From a bacterium (lineage in GTDB: Bacteria; Ratteibacteria; UBA8468; B48-G9; JAFGKM01), in contig JAOAEP010000169.1 in NCBI GenBank assembly GCA_026416755.1, positions 1 through 7,483 of the forward strand: 7,483 nt of DNA. Reading direction: 5' to 3'. This document shows positions 1-4,803 of the stretch, piece by piece; the first letter of the stretch is position 1, and each line of letters starts with the position of its first letter. The translations under genes and the position numbers were made by a program. The notes below the pieces were generated by a model. The model was not told the origin of the DNA, did not search any database, and was given only the letters and a program-made list of their open reading frames with translations.

Positions 1-155
1 ATATAAATCTTGCAGGACTCCCAGCAATAAATATTCCATGCGGTTTTTCATCTAATGGATTACCAATTGGTATTCAAATTATAGGTAACTATTTCCAAGA
101 AGAAAAAATTCTGAATGTTTCCTATATATTGGAAGATAAAATAAAGGACGAATAA
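1..155 (+). CDS. gatA: GatA C-terminal fragment: Asp-tRNA(Asn)/Glu-tRNA(Gln) amidotransferase subunit A
   Basis: Partial gene: only the last 50 or so codons are present, in the frame starting at base 3 and ending in TAA at 153-155. The fragment reads INLAGLPAINIPCG, then NGLPIGIQIIG, then a charged tail, which is the conserved C-terminal pattern of the amidase-signature subunit GatA. In the GatCAB complex this subunit releases ammonia from glutamine or asparagine to amidate misacylated Glu-tRNA(Gln) or Asp-tRNA(Asn). The Ser-Ser-Lys catalytic residues lie upstream of the window. Other amidase-signature hydrolases share part of this C-terminal pattern, so an unrelated amidase is possible but less likely. 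I see no hairpin plus T-tract terminator after the stop. Confidence 0.8.
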   Translation, partial: INLAGLPAINIPCGFSSNGLPIGIQIIGNYFQEEKILNVSYILEDKIKDE

Positions 156-440
156 GTTTTTTCAAATAATTTTTACCTCTAAAATTTTTTCTTTTAGTTT
201 AAGTTTTATTCAATATTTTTTAAAATAATTTATAATGAAATAAAAATTAGTTTTTACTGAGCACTTCATTTTGTTTTATTTTTCAAATGCTTTTATATAA
301 CTTAAATAATCTTGATTTTAATATTACAATAATTAAATTCTTTTTTCATTTTGTTGTGAAGACCTTTTTACATATACATGTATTTGATTTATAATTAATT
401 CGGTTTAATTAAAAGAAATAAAATTTTATTGATATAACCG
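156..440. other. AT-rich intergenic region without a recognisable gene
   Basis: This gap between gatA and the heptose kinase is very AT-rich and has frequent stops. I see no tRNA cloverleaf, no strong hairpin and no intrinsic terminator. It holds one good sigma-70-like promoter near its right end (367-395). It also holds an 11-nt direct repeat, TTCATTTTGTT, at 265-275 and 345-355, which may be chance in such sequence. Confidence 0.6.
367..395 (+). promoter_or_regulatory. Sigma-70-like promoter upstream of the heptose kinase gene
   Basis: TTTACA (367-372) and TATAAT (390-395) are separated by exactly 17 nt. The -35 box matches consensus at five of six positions and the -10 box at all six. Transcription would start near 402, giving a leader of about 40 nt before the ATG at 441. 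AT-rich DNA produces chance -10 boxes, but the paired match with ideal spacing at the expected place supports a real promoter. Confidence 0.5.
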
Positions 441-1463
441 ATGAAATTCAACTTAAAAAAACTTATAGATATAGAAAAAGTAAAAAAAAATTTCCTTAAA
501 TTTTCTTCAAAAAGTATTCTTGTAATTGGAGATATCATACTTGACCATTATATTTTGGGAGAAGTTGAAAGAATATCACCTGAAGCACCTGTTCCAGTAG
601 TAGAAGTAAAAAATGAAAAGTTTTCACTTGGAGGTGCAGGGAATACCTCTTTAAATATAAAACAAATGGGAGGAGATGTCTTTTTAATAACTGCAATTGG
701 CAAAGATAAAAATGGTAAAATTTTAAAAAAAATAATAGAAAAAGAAAAAATTAATTCCTTCTTACTTGAAAGAAATTTACCGACGATTATTAAAACAAGA
801 GTAATTGTAAAAAATCAGCAAGTTTTAAGAATTGACAAAGAAAAAACAGAAGAGTTAAAAAAATTTGAAGAAGAAAAAATAAAAAAAGTTATTTCAAAAG
901 AAATTGATAAAATTGAATGTATTGTTGTTTCTGATTATGGGAAGGGTTTTCTGACAGAAAATATAATTAATTTTTTAAAAACATTAAAAAAAAAGATAAT
1001 TGTAGACCCAAAACCAGAACATTTTAAATTTTATAAAAATGTTTTTTGTATAACGCCTAATAAAAATGAAGCATCTCTTGGGATTGGTAAAATTGATGTT
1101 AAAGGATTGAATGACATTATTAAAATAGGGGTTGAAATTATAAATTTTTTGAAATGTAAAAATTTGATTATAACATTAGGAAAAGATGGAATGTTGGTTT
1201 TTAAGAATAAATTTGAGATATACCACATTCCTTCTATAGCAAAAGATGTTTATGATGTTACAGGAGCAGGAGATACTGTGTGTGGAATATTTTCACTCTA
1301 TCTATCTGTAAGTAATGATATCCTGGAAAGTGCTGTAGTTGCTAATTTTGCTGCTGGAATTGTTGTTGGTAAACTTGGAACTGAAACAACAAATCAAGAA
1401 GAATTTATTGAATTTTTCGAGAAAAATTATAAAAATTTTACTATTGAAAAAATTAAAGTTTAG
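441..1463 (+). CDS. rfaE1: D-glycero-beta-D-manno-heptose-7-phosphate kinase (RfaE1 / HldE kinase domain)
   Basis: A 340-residue PfkB/ribokinase-fold sugar kinase. It phosphorylates D-glycero-D-manno-heptose 7-phosphate at C1 in the cytoplasm, an early step in making ADP-heptose for the lipopolysaccharide inner core. Family marks are VIGDIILDHYILGEVERISP (residues 28-47) followed by EAPVPVVEV (48-56), GGAGN (64-68), DYGKG (165-169), TPNKNE (205-210) and DVTGAGDT (272-279), the anion hole with catalytic base Asp278. It ends after this domain. The cytidylyltransferase half fused to it in Escherichia coli HldE is absent, so a separate RfaE2/HldC would be needed elsewhere. The ATG gives the usual short lead before the first strand, although no Shine-Dalgarno site precedes it. 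The substrate is assigned from family motifs; another PfkB sugar kinase is unlikely. Confidence 0.92.
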   Translation: MKFNLKKLIDIEKVKKNFLKFSSKSILVIGDIILDHYILGEVERISPEAPVPVVEVKNEKFSLGGAGNTSLNIKQMGGDVFLITAIGKDKNGKILKKIIEKEKINSFLLERNLPTIIKTRVIVKNQQVLRIDKEKTEELKKFEEEKIKKVISKEIDKIECIVVSDYGKGFLTENIINFLKTLKKKIIVDPKPEHFKFYKNVFCITPNKNEASLGIGKIDVKGLNDIIKIGVEIINFLKCKNLIITLGKDGMLVFKNKFEIYHIPSIAKDVYDVTGAGDTVCGIFSLYLSVSNDILESAVVANFAAGIVVGKLGTETTNQEEFIEFFEKNYKNFTIEKIKV

Positions 1464-1483
1464 GAATTTTATATAAAAAATTT

Positions 1484-1512
1484 TTGAAAATTTAAAGTAA
1501 AGATTATAAAAT
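1484..1512 (+). promoter_or_regulatory. Possible promoter for the zinc-ribbon/RNase H/rnpB unit
   Basis: TTGAAA (1484-1489) and TAAAAT (1507-1512) are 17 nt apart, each one base off the sigma-70 consensus. The predicted start near 1519 would leave a leader of about 15 nt containing the GAAAGG ribosome site (1522-1527). The gap after the kinase gene is only 70 nt, so read-through is also possible. Such matches are easy to find in AT-rich DNA. Confidence 0.35.
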
Positions 1513-1533
1513 AAATGTTTTGAAAGGCGAAAA

Positions 1534-2235
1534 ATGGTTATTGAAGAATTAGAAAAACTTTTAACATTACAGAAAATTGACAATGAAATATTTGAAAAGG
1601 AGATAGAAGTTAATTTATTTCCAGAGAAAGAAAAAAACTTAAATAGAGAAATAGAAATATTTGAGAAAAAAATTAAAGAAATAAAAGATGATTTTAAAAA
1701 ACTGCAACTTGATAGAAAAGAAAAAGAACTTGAAATAAAAAGTTATGAAGAGACATTAAAAAATTTGAATAAAAAACTTGATGAGGTCAAATCAAATAAA
1801 GAATATGAAGCATTACTTATTGAAATTACAAACGTAAAGAAAAAGATATCAGAAATAGAGGAAGATGTGCTAATTTTGATGGAGAAAGAAGAAGAAATAA
1901 TAAAGAAAGAAAAAGACCTTCAACAGGAATTAAACCAAAAAAAAGAAATTGTTTCAAAAACAATAGAAGAAGAAAAGAAAAAAATAGAAACACTAAAGAA
2001 AGAAATAGAAAATAAGAAAGAAGAAAGGGAATTAATTGTAAAAGAAATTGATTCTAAAATTTATAACCTATATGAAAAAATAAGAAATACAAAAAAGGAT
2101 AAGGTAGCGGTTGTAAAAATTGAAGATGGGATATGTAGTGGTTGTTATATGACTTTGCCCACATATATAATTGAAAAAGTCAAAAAGAAAAAAGAAGTAG
2201 TTCAATGTGAAAATTGTAGCAGGATTTTATATTAA
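1534..2235 (+). CDS. Coiled-coil protein with C-terminal C4 zinc ribbon (COG1579 / zf-RING_7, CdsZ-like)
   Basis: A 233-residue protein. Residues about 5-185 are a highly charged Lys/Glu heptad-rich coiled coil, and the C-terminus is a C4 zinc ribbon with Cys201, Cys204, Cys225 and Cys228 in two CxxC knuckles. The N-terminal LQKIDNEI (12-19) and the internal KSNKEYEALLIEI (86-98) are hallmarks of this widespread family. It is annotated as a possible nucleic-acid-binding protein; the chlamydial member, CdsZ, has been linked to type III secretion. Its biochemical role is not settled. A GAAAGG site lies 6 nt before the ATG. Its stop TAA overlaps the ATG of the RNase H gene by one base, implying translational coupling. 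With rnpB next, the context favours an RNA-related role, but that is inference. Confidence 0.85.
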   Translation: MVIEELEKLLTLQKIDNEIFEKEIEVNLFPEKEKNLNREIEIFEKKIKEIKDDFKKLQLDRKEKELEIKSYEETLKNLNKKLDEVKSNKEYEALLIEITNVKKKISEIEEDVLILMEKEEEIIKKEKDLQQELNQKKEIVSKTIEEEKKKIETLKKEIENKKEERELIVKEIDSKIYNLYEKIRNTKKDKVAVVKIEDGICSGCYMTLPTYIIEKVKKKKEVVQCENCSRILY

Positions 2236-2645
2236 TGGGAAAGGTCTCTGTCTTTATTGATGGAGCATCAAAAGGTAATCCTGGAAAAAGTGCATATGGG
2301 ATTGTAATTTTTAAAGATAATAAAATATATAAAAAGATTGGAGATTATATAGGAATTACTACAAACAATATTGCAGAATATCTTTCTTTAATTTTTGCAT
2401 TAATAGAATGCCTTTCTTTTAAAACAGAGGATATTGAAATAAAAAGTGATAGCCAATTACTTGTCAAACAAGTAAATGGTGAATACAAGGTTAGAGATAA
2501 AAATTTATTTATATATCATAAAATTGTCACTTTTTTGCTTTCAAAGTATAATAATATAAAGGTTGTTCATATTAGTAGAGAAGAAAATAATATTGCTGAT
2601 AAAATAGCAAATTCGTTCATTGAAAATAAAGAAGGTTTATTTTGA
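2235..2645 (+). CDS. rnhA: Type 1 ribonuclease H (RNase HI family)
   Basis: A 136-residue, single-domain RNase H fold that should cut the RNA strand of RNA-DNA hybrids such as R-loops and primer remnants in the cytoplasm. All four acidic metal ligands are visible: Asp9 in FIDGASKGNPG (7-17), Glu48 in NNIAEY (44-49), Asp72 in SDSQLLVKQ (71-79) and Asp122 in NNIADKIAN (118-126). The length matches the compact bacterial and archaeal RNase HI form, which lacks the basic protrusion of E. coli RnhA, rather than the fused actinobacterial form. The ATG at 2235-2237 shares one base with the upstream stop (TAATG), and no separate ribosome site is needed if translation is coupled. The last base of its TGA is the first base of the RNase P RNA P1 helix. 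A good promoter-like sequence lies inside the gene at 2524-2552. Confidence 0.92.
   Translation: MGKVSVFIDGASKGNPGKSAYGIVIFKDNKIYKKIGDYIGITTNNIAEYLSLIFALIECLSFKTEDIEIKSDSQLLVKQVNGEYKVRDKNLFIYHKIVTFLLSKYNNIKVVHISREENNIADKIANSFIENKEGLF
2524..2552 (+). promoter_or_regulatory. Promoter-like sequence inside rnhA, candidate promoter for rnpB
   Basis: TTGTCA (2524-2529) and TATAAT (2547-2552) are separated by exactly 17 nt. The -35 box is one base off consensus and the -10 box is perfect. Transcription would begin near 2559, about 85 nt before the RNase P RNA, so the 5' end would need trimming. It lies within coding sequence, which limits confidence. It is still the best promoter I can find upstream of rnpB. 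Confidence 0.45.
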
Positions 2646-2664
2646 AGGAGTGACTGGGTGTCCG

Positions 2665-2685
2665 TCCACCATATTTTTTGGTGGA
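2665..2685 (+). repeat. Stem repeat copy 1 (P3), same stem as P12 at 2809-2828
   Basis: TCCACCA pairs with TGGTGGA here. The 10-mer CCGTCCACCA starts at 2662 and recurs exactly at 2806, where TCCACC pairs with GGTGGA to form P12. Only the AT-rich loops differ. The 5' arm of one hairpin could therefore pair with the 3' arm of the other. Confidence 0.7.
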
Positions 2686-2761
2686 AGGAAAGTCCGGACT
2701 CCTGCAGGGAAGGTGGTTCCTAACAGGAACAGGTAGCAATACCTGGAAAGTGCCACAGAAA

Positions 2762-2804
2762 ATTCATCCATTTTCGGATGAATCCGCTATTTTTTAGCGG
2801 ATAT
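2762..2804 (+). other. Two-hairpin insertion in RNase P RNA between P10 and P11
   Basis: After the conserved CACAGAAA, where class A RNAs normally have a short joining strand before ACCG, there are two tandem hairpins. The first pairs ATTCATCC (2762-2769) with GGATGAAT (2776-2783) around a 6-nt loop. The second pairs CCGCTA (2784-2789) with TAGCGG (2795-2800) around five T. ATAT then leads back to the conserved ACCG of P11. The position recalls P10.1 of Bacillus-type RNA, but the rest of the molecule is class A. The pairings are direct readings; whether they form is inference. Confidence 0.7.
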
Positions 2805-2860
2805 ACCGTCCACCAAATTTAAGGTGGATAAGGGTGAAAAGGCGAGGTAAGAGCTCACCG

Positions 2861-2881
2861 TCCGCTATATTTACTAGCGGA
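2861..2881 (+). repeat. Stem repeat (P14), same stem as the inserted hairpin at 2783-2801
   Basis: TCCGCTA (2861-2867) pairs with TAGCGGA (2875-2881) around a 7-nt loop, forming P14. The same two arms, TCCGCTA and TAGCGGA, occur at 2783-2789 and 2795-2801 in the extra hairpin. P14 is also preceded by CCGTCC, as P3 and P12 are. Confidence 0.7.
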
Positions 2882-3027
2882 GCAAGGCAAACCCCACCTG
2901 GAGCAAGGTCAAGCAGAACCGATGGGTCCCTGCCCCAAAGGTTCGGGTAGACCGCTTGAGTCAGAAGGTGACTTCTGACCCAGATGAATGGACACCTAAA
3001 AACAGAATCCGGCTTACGTGTCACTCC

Positions 3028-3041
3028 TTCTTTTTGTTTTT
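3028..3041 (+). terminator. T-rich tract after RNase P RNA, possible weak terminator or processing zone
   Basis: TTCTTTTTGTTTTT directly follows the 3' strand of P1. No local hairpin sits just upstream; the only adjacent helix is the long-range P1. This is not a textbook intrinsic terminator. It may mark where the 3' end is made, or simply be a spacer before the downstream ribosome site. Confidence 0.25.
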
Positions 3042-3045
3042 AAGT

Positions 3046-3053
3046 AAAGGAGG
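3046..3053 (+). promoter_or_regulatory. Strong Shine-Dalgarno site of the sugar isomerase gene
   Basis: AAAGGAGG is fully complementary to the anti-Shine-Dalgarno end of 16S rRNA and lies 5 nt before the ATG at 3059. It is the strongest ribosome site in the window and fixes the start. Its AAGGAG core (3047-3052) is also complementary to CTCCTT in the 3' strand of RNase P RNA helix P1 (3024-3029). Confidence 0.85.
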
Positions 3054-3058
3054 GGGAT

Positions 3059-4285
3059 ATGAATTTAGAAAAATGGATTGAAAATGGAATTGAGCAACTT
3101 AAAGAAGAATTTGGAGAAGAAAAAGTTGAAAAAGCAATTGAATATATTAAAAATTTTGAAGTAGAAGTTCCTAGTTGGGTATTTGGGAATTTTGGAGGTG
3201 GAAGATTTGGAAACTATACCCCTCCTGGATTTGCAAGAAATATTTATGAAAAGATTGATGATGCTTCACTTGTGCATAAACTAACTGGATGTACACCAAG
3301 AATAGCAACCCATATATTATGGGATTTTTCAAAAGACGGTTATGAACCTGAATATAAGTTGGTTGAAGATGTTTATAATTACGCTAAACAAAAAGGAATT
3401 TCACTTGGAGCAATAAATCCCACTTATTTTCTTGGGGGTTCATACAGGGGAAGTTTCACAGCAATTGAAAAAGAGACAAGAAAAAGATATATTGAGCAAA
3501 CAATATTTGGAGGTGAAATTGCAAAAAAGTATGGTAATAAACTTTTAACTTTATGGTTTCCAGATGGTTCTTTATATCCAGGGCAAATTGAAATTAGAGA
3601 AGCATATGAAAGAATGAAGGAATCACTAATTGAGAGTTATAAAAAGATACCAAAAGATGTAAAAGTCCTTATAGAATATAAAGTATTTGAACCAGGAACA
3701 TATTCAACAACAATTCCTGATTGGGGAACTTCTTATGTTTTAGCAAAAAATTTAGGTGAAAATGCAGGTGTCTTAATAGATTTAGGACATCACTGGCATG
3801 GTACAAATATAGAACAAATAGTTTCTATTTTAATTGCTGAAAAAGTTCTAGGTGGTTTTCATTTCAATACAAAATATGCGGCAGATGATGACCATGCGGT
3901 TGAACCTAATTTACAAATGGCAAGAATATTTTACGAATTGGTAAAAGGAGAAGTTATATGTAATAAAGAAAGAATAAAAAATTGGGAATATATGATAGAC
4001 CAAGCATGTGGAAGAGAAAATAGATTCCATGCAATTTTACATTCCATTGATTCACTACAAATTTCTCTTGCAAAAGGAGTACTTGTTGATATTGAAAAAA
4101 TAAAAGAACTTCAGGAAAGGGATGAAATAATTTTAGCCAATAGAACATTCAATTCAGCAATTTCTCTATGTGATGTTAGACCTATTGTTTTGAAAGCAAG
4201 ATTGGAAAAAAATGTACCTATTGACCCAATAGGTGAGTATATTAAGAGTGGATATCAGGAAAAAATAGAAAAAGAAAGAAAATAA
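3059..4285 (+). CDS. rhaI: L-rhamnose isomerase, Pseudomonas stutzeri RhaI type (TIM barrel, xylose isomerase-like fold)
   Basis: A 408-residue cytosolic metal-dependent aldose-ketose isomerase. It is expected to convert L-rhamnose to L-rhamnulose, and this subfamily is known for broad specificity (for example L-mannose and D-allose). Family blocks include FGNFGGGRFGNY (42-53), PGFARN (56-61), HILWD (85-89), LWFPDGSLYPGQ (165-176), EYKVFEPGTYST (206-217), IDLGHH (240-245) and GFHFN (266-270). Metal and catalytic residues of the P. stutzeri enzyme map at a constant offset of 13: Glu206, Asp241, His244, His268, Asp276, Asp278 and Asp314, so it should be active. The ATG follows AAAGGAGG. It lies 30 nt after rnpB with no obvious promoter between them, so it may be read from the rnpB side. 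No rhamnulokinase, aldolase or transporter is nearby, so the true substrate is uncertain. Confidence 0.88.
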   Translation: MNLEKWIENGIEQLKEEFGEEKVEKAIEYIKNFEVEVPSWVFGNFGGGRFGNYTPPGFARNIYEKIDDASLVHKLTGCTPRIATHILWDFSKDGYEPEYKLVEDVYNYAKQKGISLGAINPTYFLGGSYRGSFTAIEKETRKRYIEQTIFGGEIAKKYGNKLLTLWFPDGSLYPGQIEIREAYERMKESLIESYKKIPKDVKVLIEYKVFEPGTYSTTIPDWGTSYVLAKNLGENAGVLIDLGHHWHGTNIEQIVSILIAEKVLGGFHFNTKYAADDDHAVEPNLQMARIFYELVKGEVICNKERIKNWEYMIDQACGRENRFHAILHSIDSLQISLAKGVLVDIEKIKELQERDEIILANRTFNSAISLCDVRPIVLKARLEKNVPIDPIGEYIKSGYQEKIEKERK

Positions 4286-4319
4286 CTCTCCCTTTTTAAA
4301 TCAAATTGTAAAAGAAAAC

Positions 4320-4348
4320 TTGACAAAATTAGATATTAGGTTTTTAAT
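4320..4348 (+). promoter_or_regulatory. Promoter-like sequence for the mraZ (dcw) operon
   Basis: TTGACA (4320-4325), a perfect -35 box, is followed after exactly 17 nt by TTTAAT (4343-4348), one base off the -10 consensus. Transcription would start near 4355, right at the ribosome site AAGGTGA (4356-4362), giving an unusually short leader of about 11 nt. The downstream GG-box array starting at 4357 would sit on the transcription start, a suitable place for repression by MraZ. Confidence 0.5.
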
Positions 4349-4356
4349 TTATAAAA

Positions 4357-4391
4357 AGGTGAAAAATGGTATATATTGGTGAATATAGGAG
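4357..4391 (+). promoter_or_regulatory. Possible MraZ operator: four GG boxes at 10-nt spacing over the mraZ start
   Basis: AGGTG (4357-4361), TGGTA (4367-4371), TGGTG (4377-4381) and AGGAG (4387-4391) repeat with exactly 5-nt spacers. Known MraZ sites are direct repeats on the same 10-nt period (TGGGN with 5-nt spacers in E. coli, AAAGTG-type repeats in mycoplasmas) just upstream of mraZ. Here the array covers the ribosome site, the start codon and about eight codons. Each box can be partly explained by the ribosome site, the ATG or the conserved GEY codons, so chance phasing is not excluded. Confidence 0.4.
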
Positions 4392-4803
4392 TAAAATTGA
4401 AAGCCAAGGCAGAGTAATAATTCCTTCAAAATTAAGGCATATCATAAAAGAAGAGGGAAATAACATGGTATATATAACAAAGGGCATTGAAAAATGTATT
4501 TTTGTCTTTCCTGAAAATGTTTTTGATGAGCAAATAGAAAAAATAAATGAACTTTCTTTTACAAAAGGAAATCCTAGGATTTTCACTCGACTCTTTTATT
4601 CTGGCTCATTCAAAGAAAAAATAGACAAACAAGGAAGAATTAAGTTACCACCACAACTTATTGAATATGCAGAGTTAAAAGAAATTATTGTTATTATTGG
4701 AGCAGGCAAAAGAATTGAAATATGGGATGAGTTAAAATGGAATGAGTTTTACAAACAATATTTTTCTTCTTATGGAGAAATCTCTGAAAAAATATGGGAA
4801 TAA
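4366..4803 (+). CDS. mraZ: Transcriptional regulator MraZ
   Basis: A 145-residue protein of two tandem SpoVT/AbrB-like MraZ half-domains. MraZ forms a ring-shaped oligomer that binds direct repeats near its own promoter and, in studied bacteria, represses the dcw cluster. The first half starts with IGEYRSKIESQGRVIIP (4-20), the second with GSFKEKIDKQGRIKLP (80-95), and it ends in IIGAGKRIEIWDELKW (110-125). The paired DxxGR motifs are present, although the first reads ESQGR, a conservative Asp to Glu change. Length is normal for the family. The ATG follows AAGGTGA (4356-4362). It is first in the canonical order mraZ-rsmH-ftsL-ftsI, and its 3' end overlaps rsmH. Confidence 0.95.
   Translation: MVYIGEYRSKIESQGRVIIPSKLRHIIKEEGNNMVYITKGIEKCIFVFPENVFDEQIEKINELSFTKGNPRIFTRLFYSGSFKEKIDKQGRIKLPPQLIEYAELKEIIVIIGAGKRIEIWDELKWNEFYKQYFSSYGEISEKIWE

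Larger units (their letters stand above)
2645..3029 (+). ncRNA. rnpB: RNase P RNA, bacterial class A
   Basis: The catalytic RNA of RNase P, about 385 nt, which removes 5' leaders from tRNA precursors. Conserved blocks: GGAAAGTCCGGACTCC (2687-2702), AAGTGCCACAGAAAA (2748-2762), AGGGTGAAAAGG (2831-2842), GGTAAGAGCTCACCG (2846-2860), GAGCAAGG (2901-2908), GGGTAGACC (2945-2953) and ACAGAATCCGGCTTA (3002-3016). Helices read by eye: P1 2645-2654 with 3020-3029 (10 bp), P2 2657-2663 with 2990-2996, P3 2665-2685, P9 with GCAA loop 2731-2744, P12 2809-2828, P14 2861-2881, P16 2916-2920 with 2940-2944, P18 2960-2979 with GUGA loop. P6 is a 7-bp pseudoknot, GCAGGGA (2704-2710) with TCCCTGC (2927-2933) in the P17 loop, which marks class A. 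GGT at 2946-2948 should bind the tRNA CCA end. A paired change in P4 (A2698 with T3008) preserves pairing. The RNA is much richer in G+C than its surroundings (36 of 60 bases at 2881-2940). Confidence 0.97.

Noticed and set aside
231..236. TATAAT in the gatA-rfaE1 gap
   Set aside because: No acceptable -35 box lies 16-18 nt upstream and it is about 200 nt from the gene. The pair at 367-395 is much better.
265..355. 11-nt direct repeat TTCATTTTGTT, copies exactly 80 nt apart, as a possible attachment site or mobile-element border
   Set aside because: Low-complexity T-rich sequence, no integrase or transposase nearby and nothing recognisable between the copies. Chance is the simplest explanation.
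485..494. Run of A near the start of rfaE1 as a frameshift or slippage site
   Set aside because: The frame is intact on both sides and the protein matches its family throughout. A-runs are common in AT-rich Lys codons.
1302..1583. Minus-strand open frames opposite the kinase, isomerase, mraZ, rsmH, ftsL and ftsI genes
   Set aside because: They are antisense shadows of genes with strong family motifs. They are Phe/Lys/Ser-rich low-complexity products with no supported start.
2658..2723. Short GTG-started frame after the SD-like AAGGAG at the end of rnhA
   Set aside because: Only 21 codons, entirely inside rnpB helices P2-P8. The AAGGAG is explained as the 5' strand of P1.
2794..3024. Open frame of 76 codons on the minus strand
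   Set aside because: It lies wholly within the RNase P RNA, whose higher G+C content keeps stops rare. It has no ribosome site or recognisable protein motif.
4742..4771. Upstream ATG as the rsmH start
   Set aside because: It would add ten residues not typical of the family and lengthen the overlap with mraZ to 62 nt, with only a distant GGGATGA (4724-4730) as ribosome site. It is not excluded.
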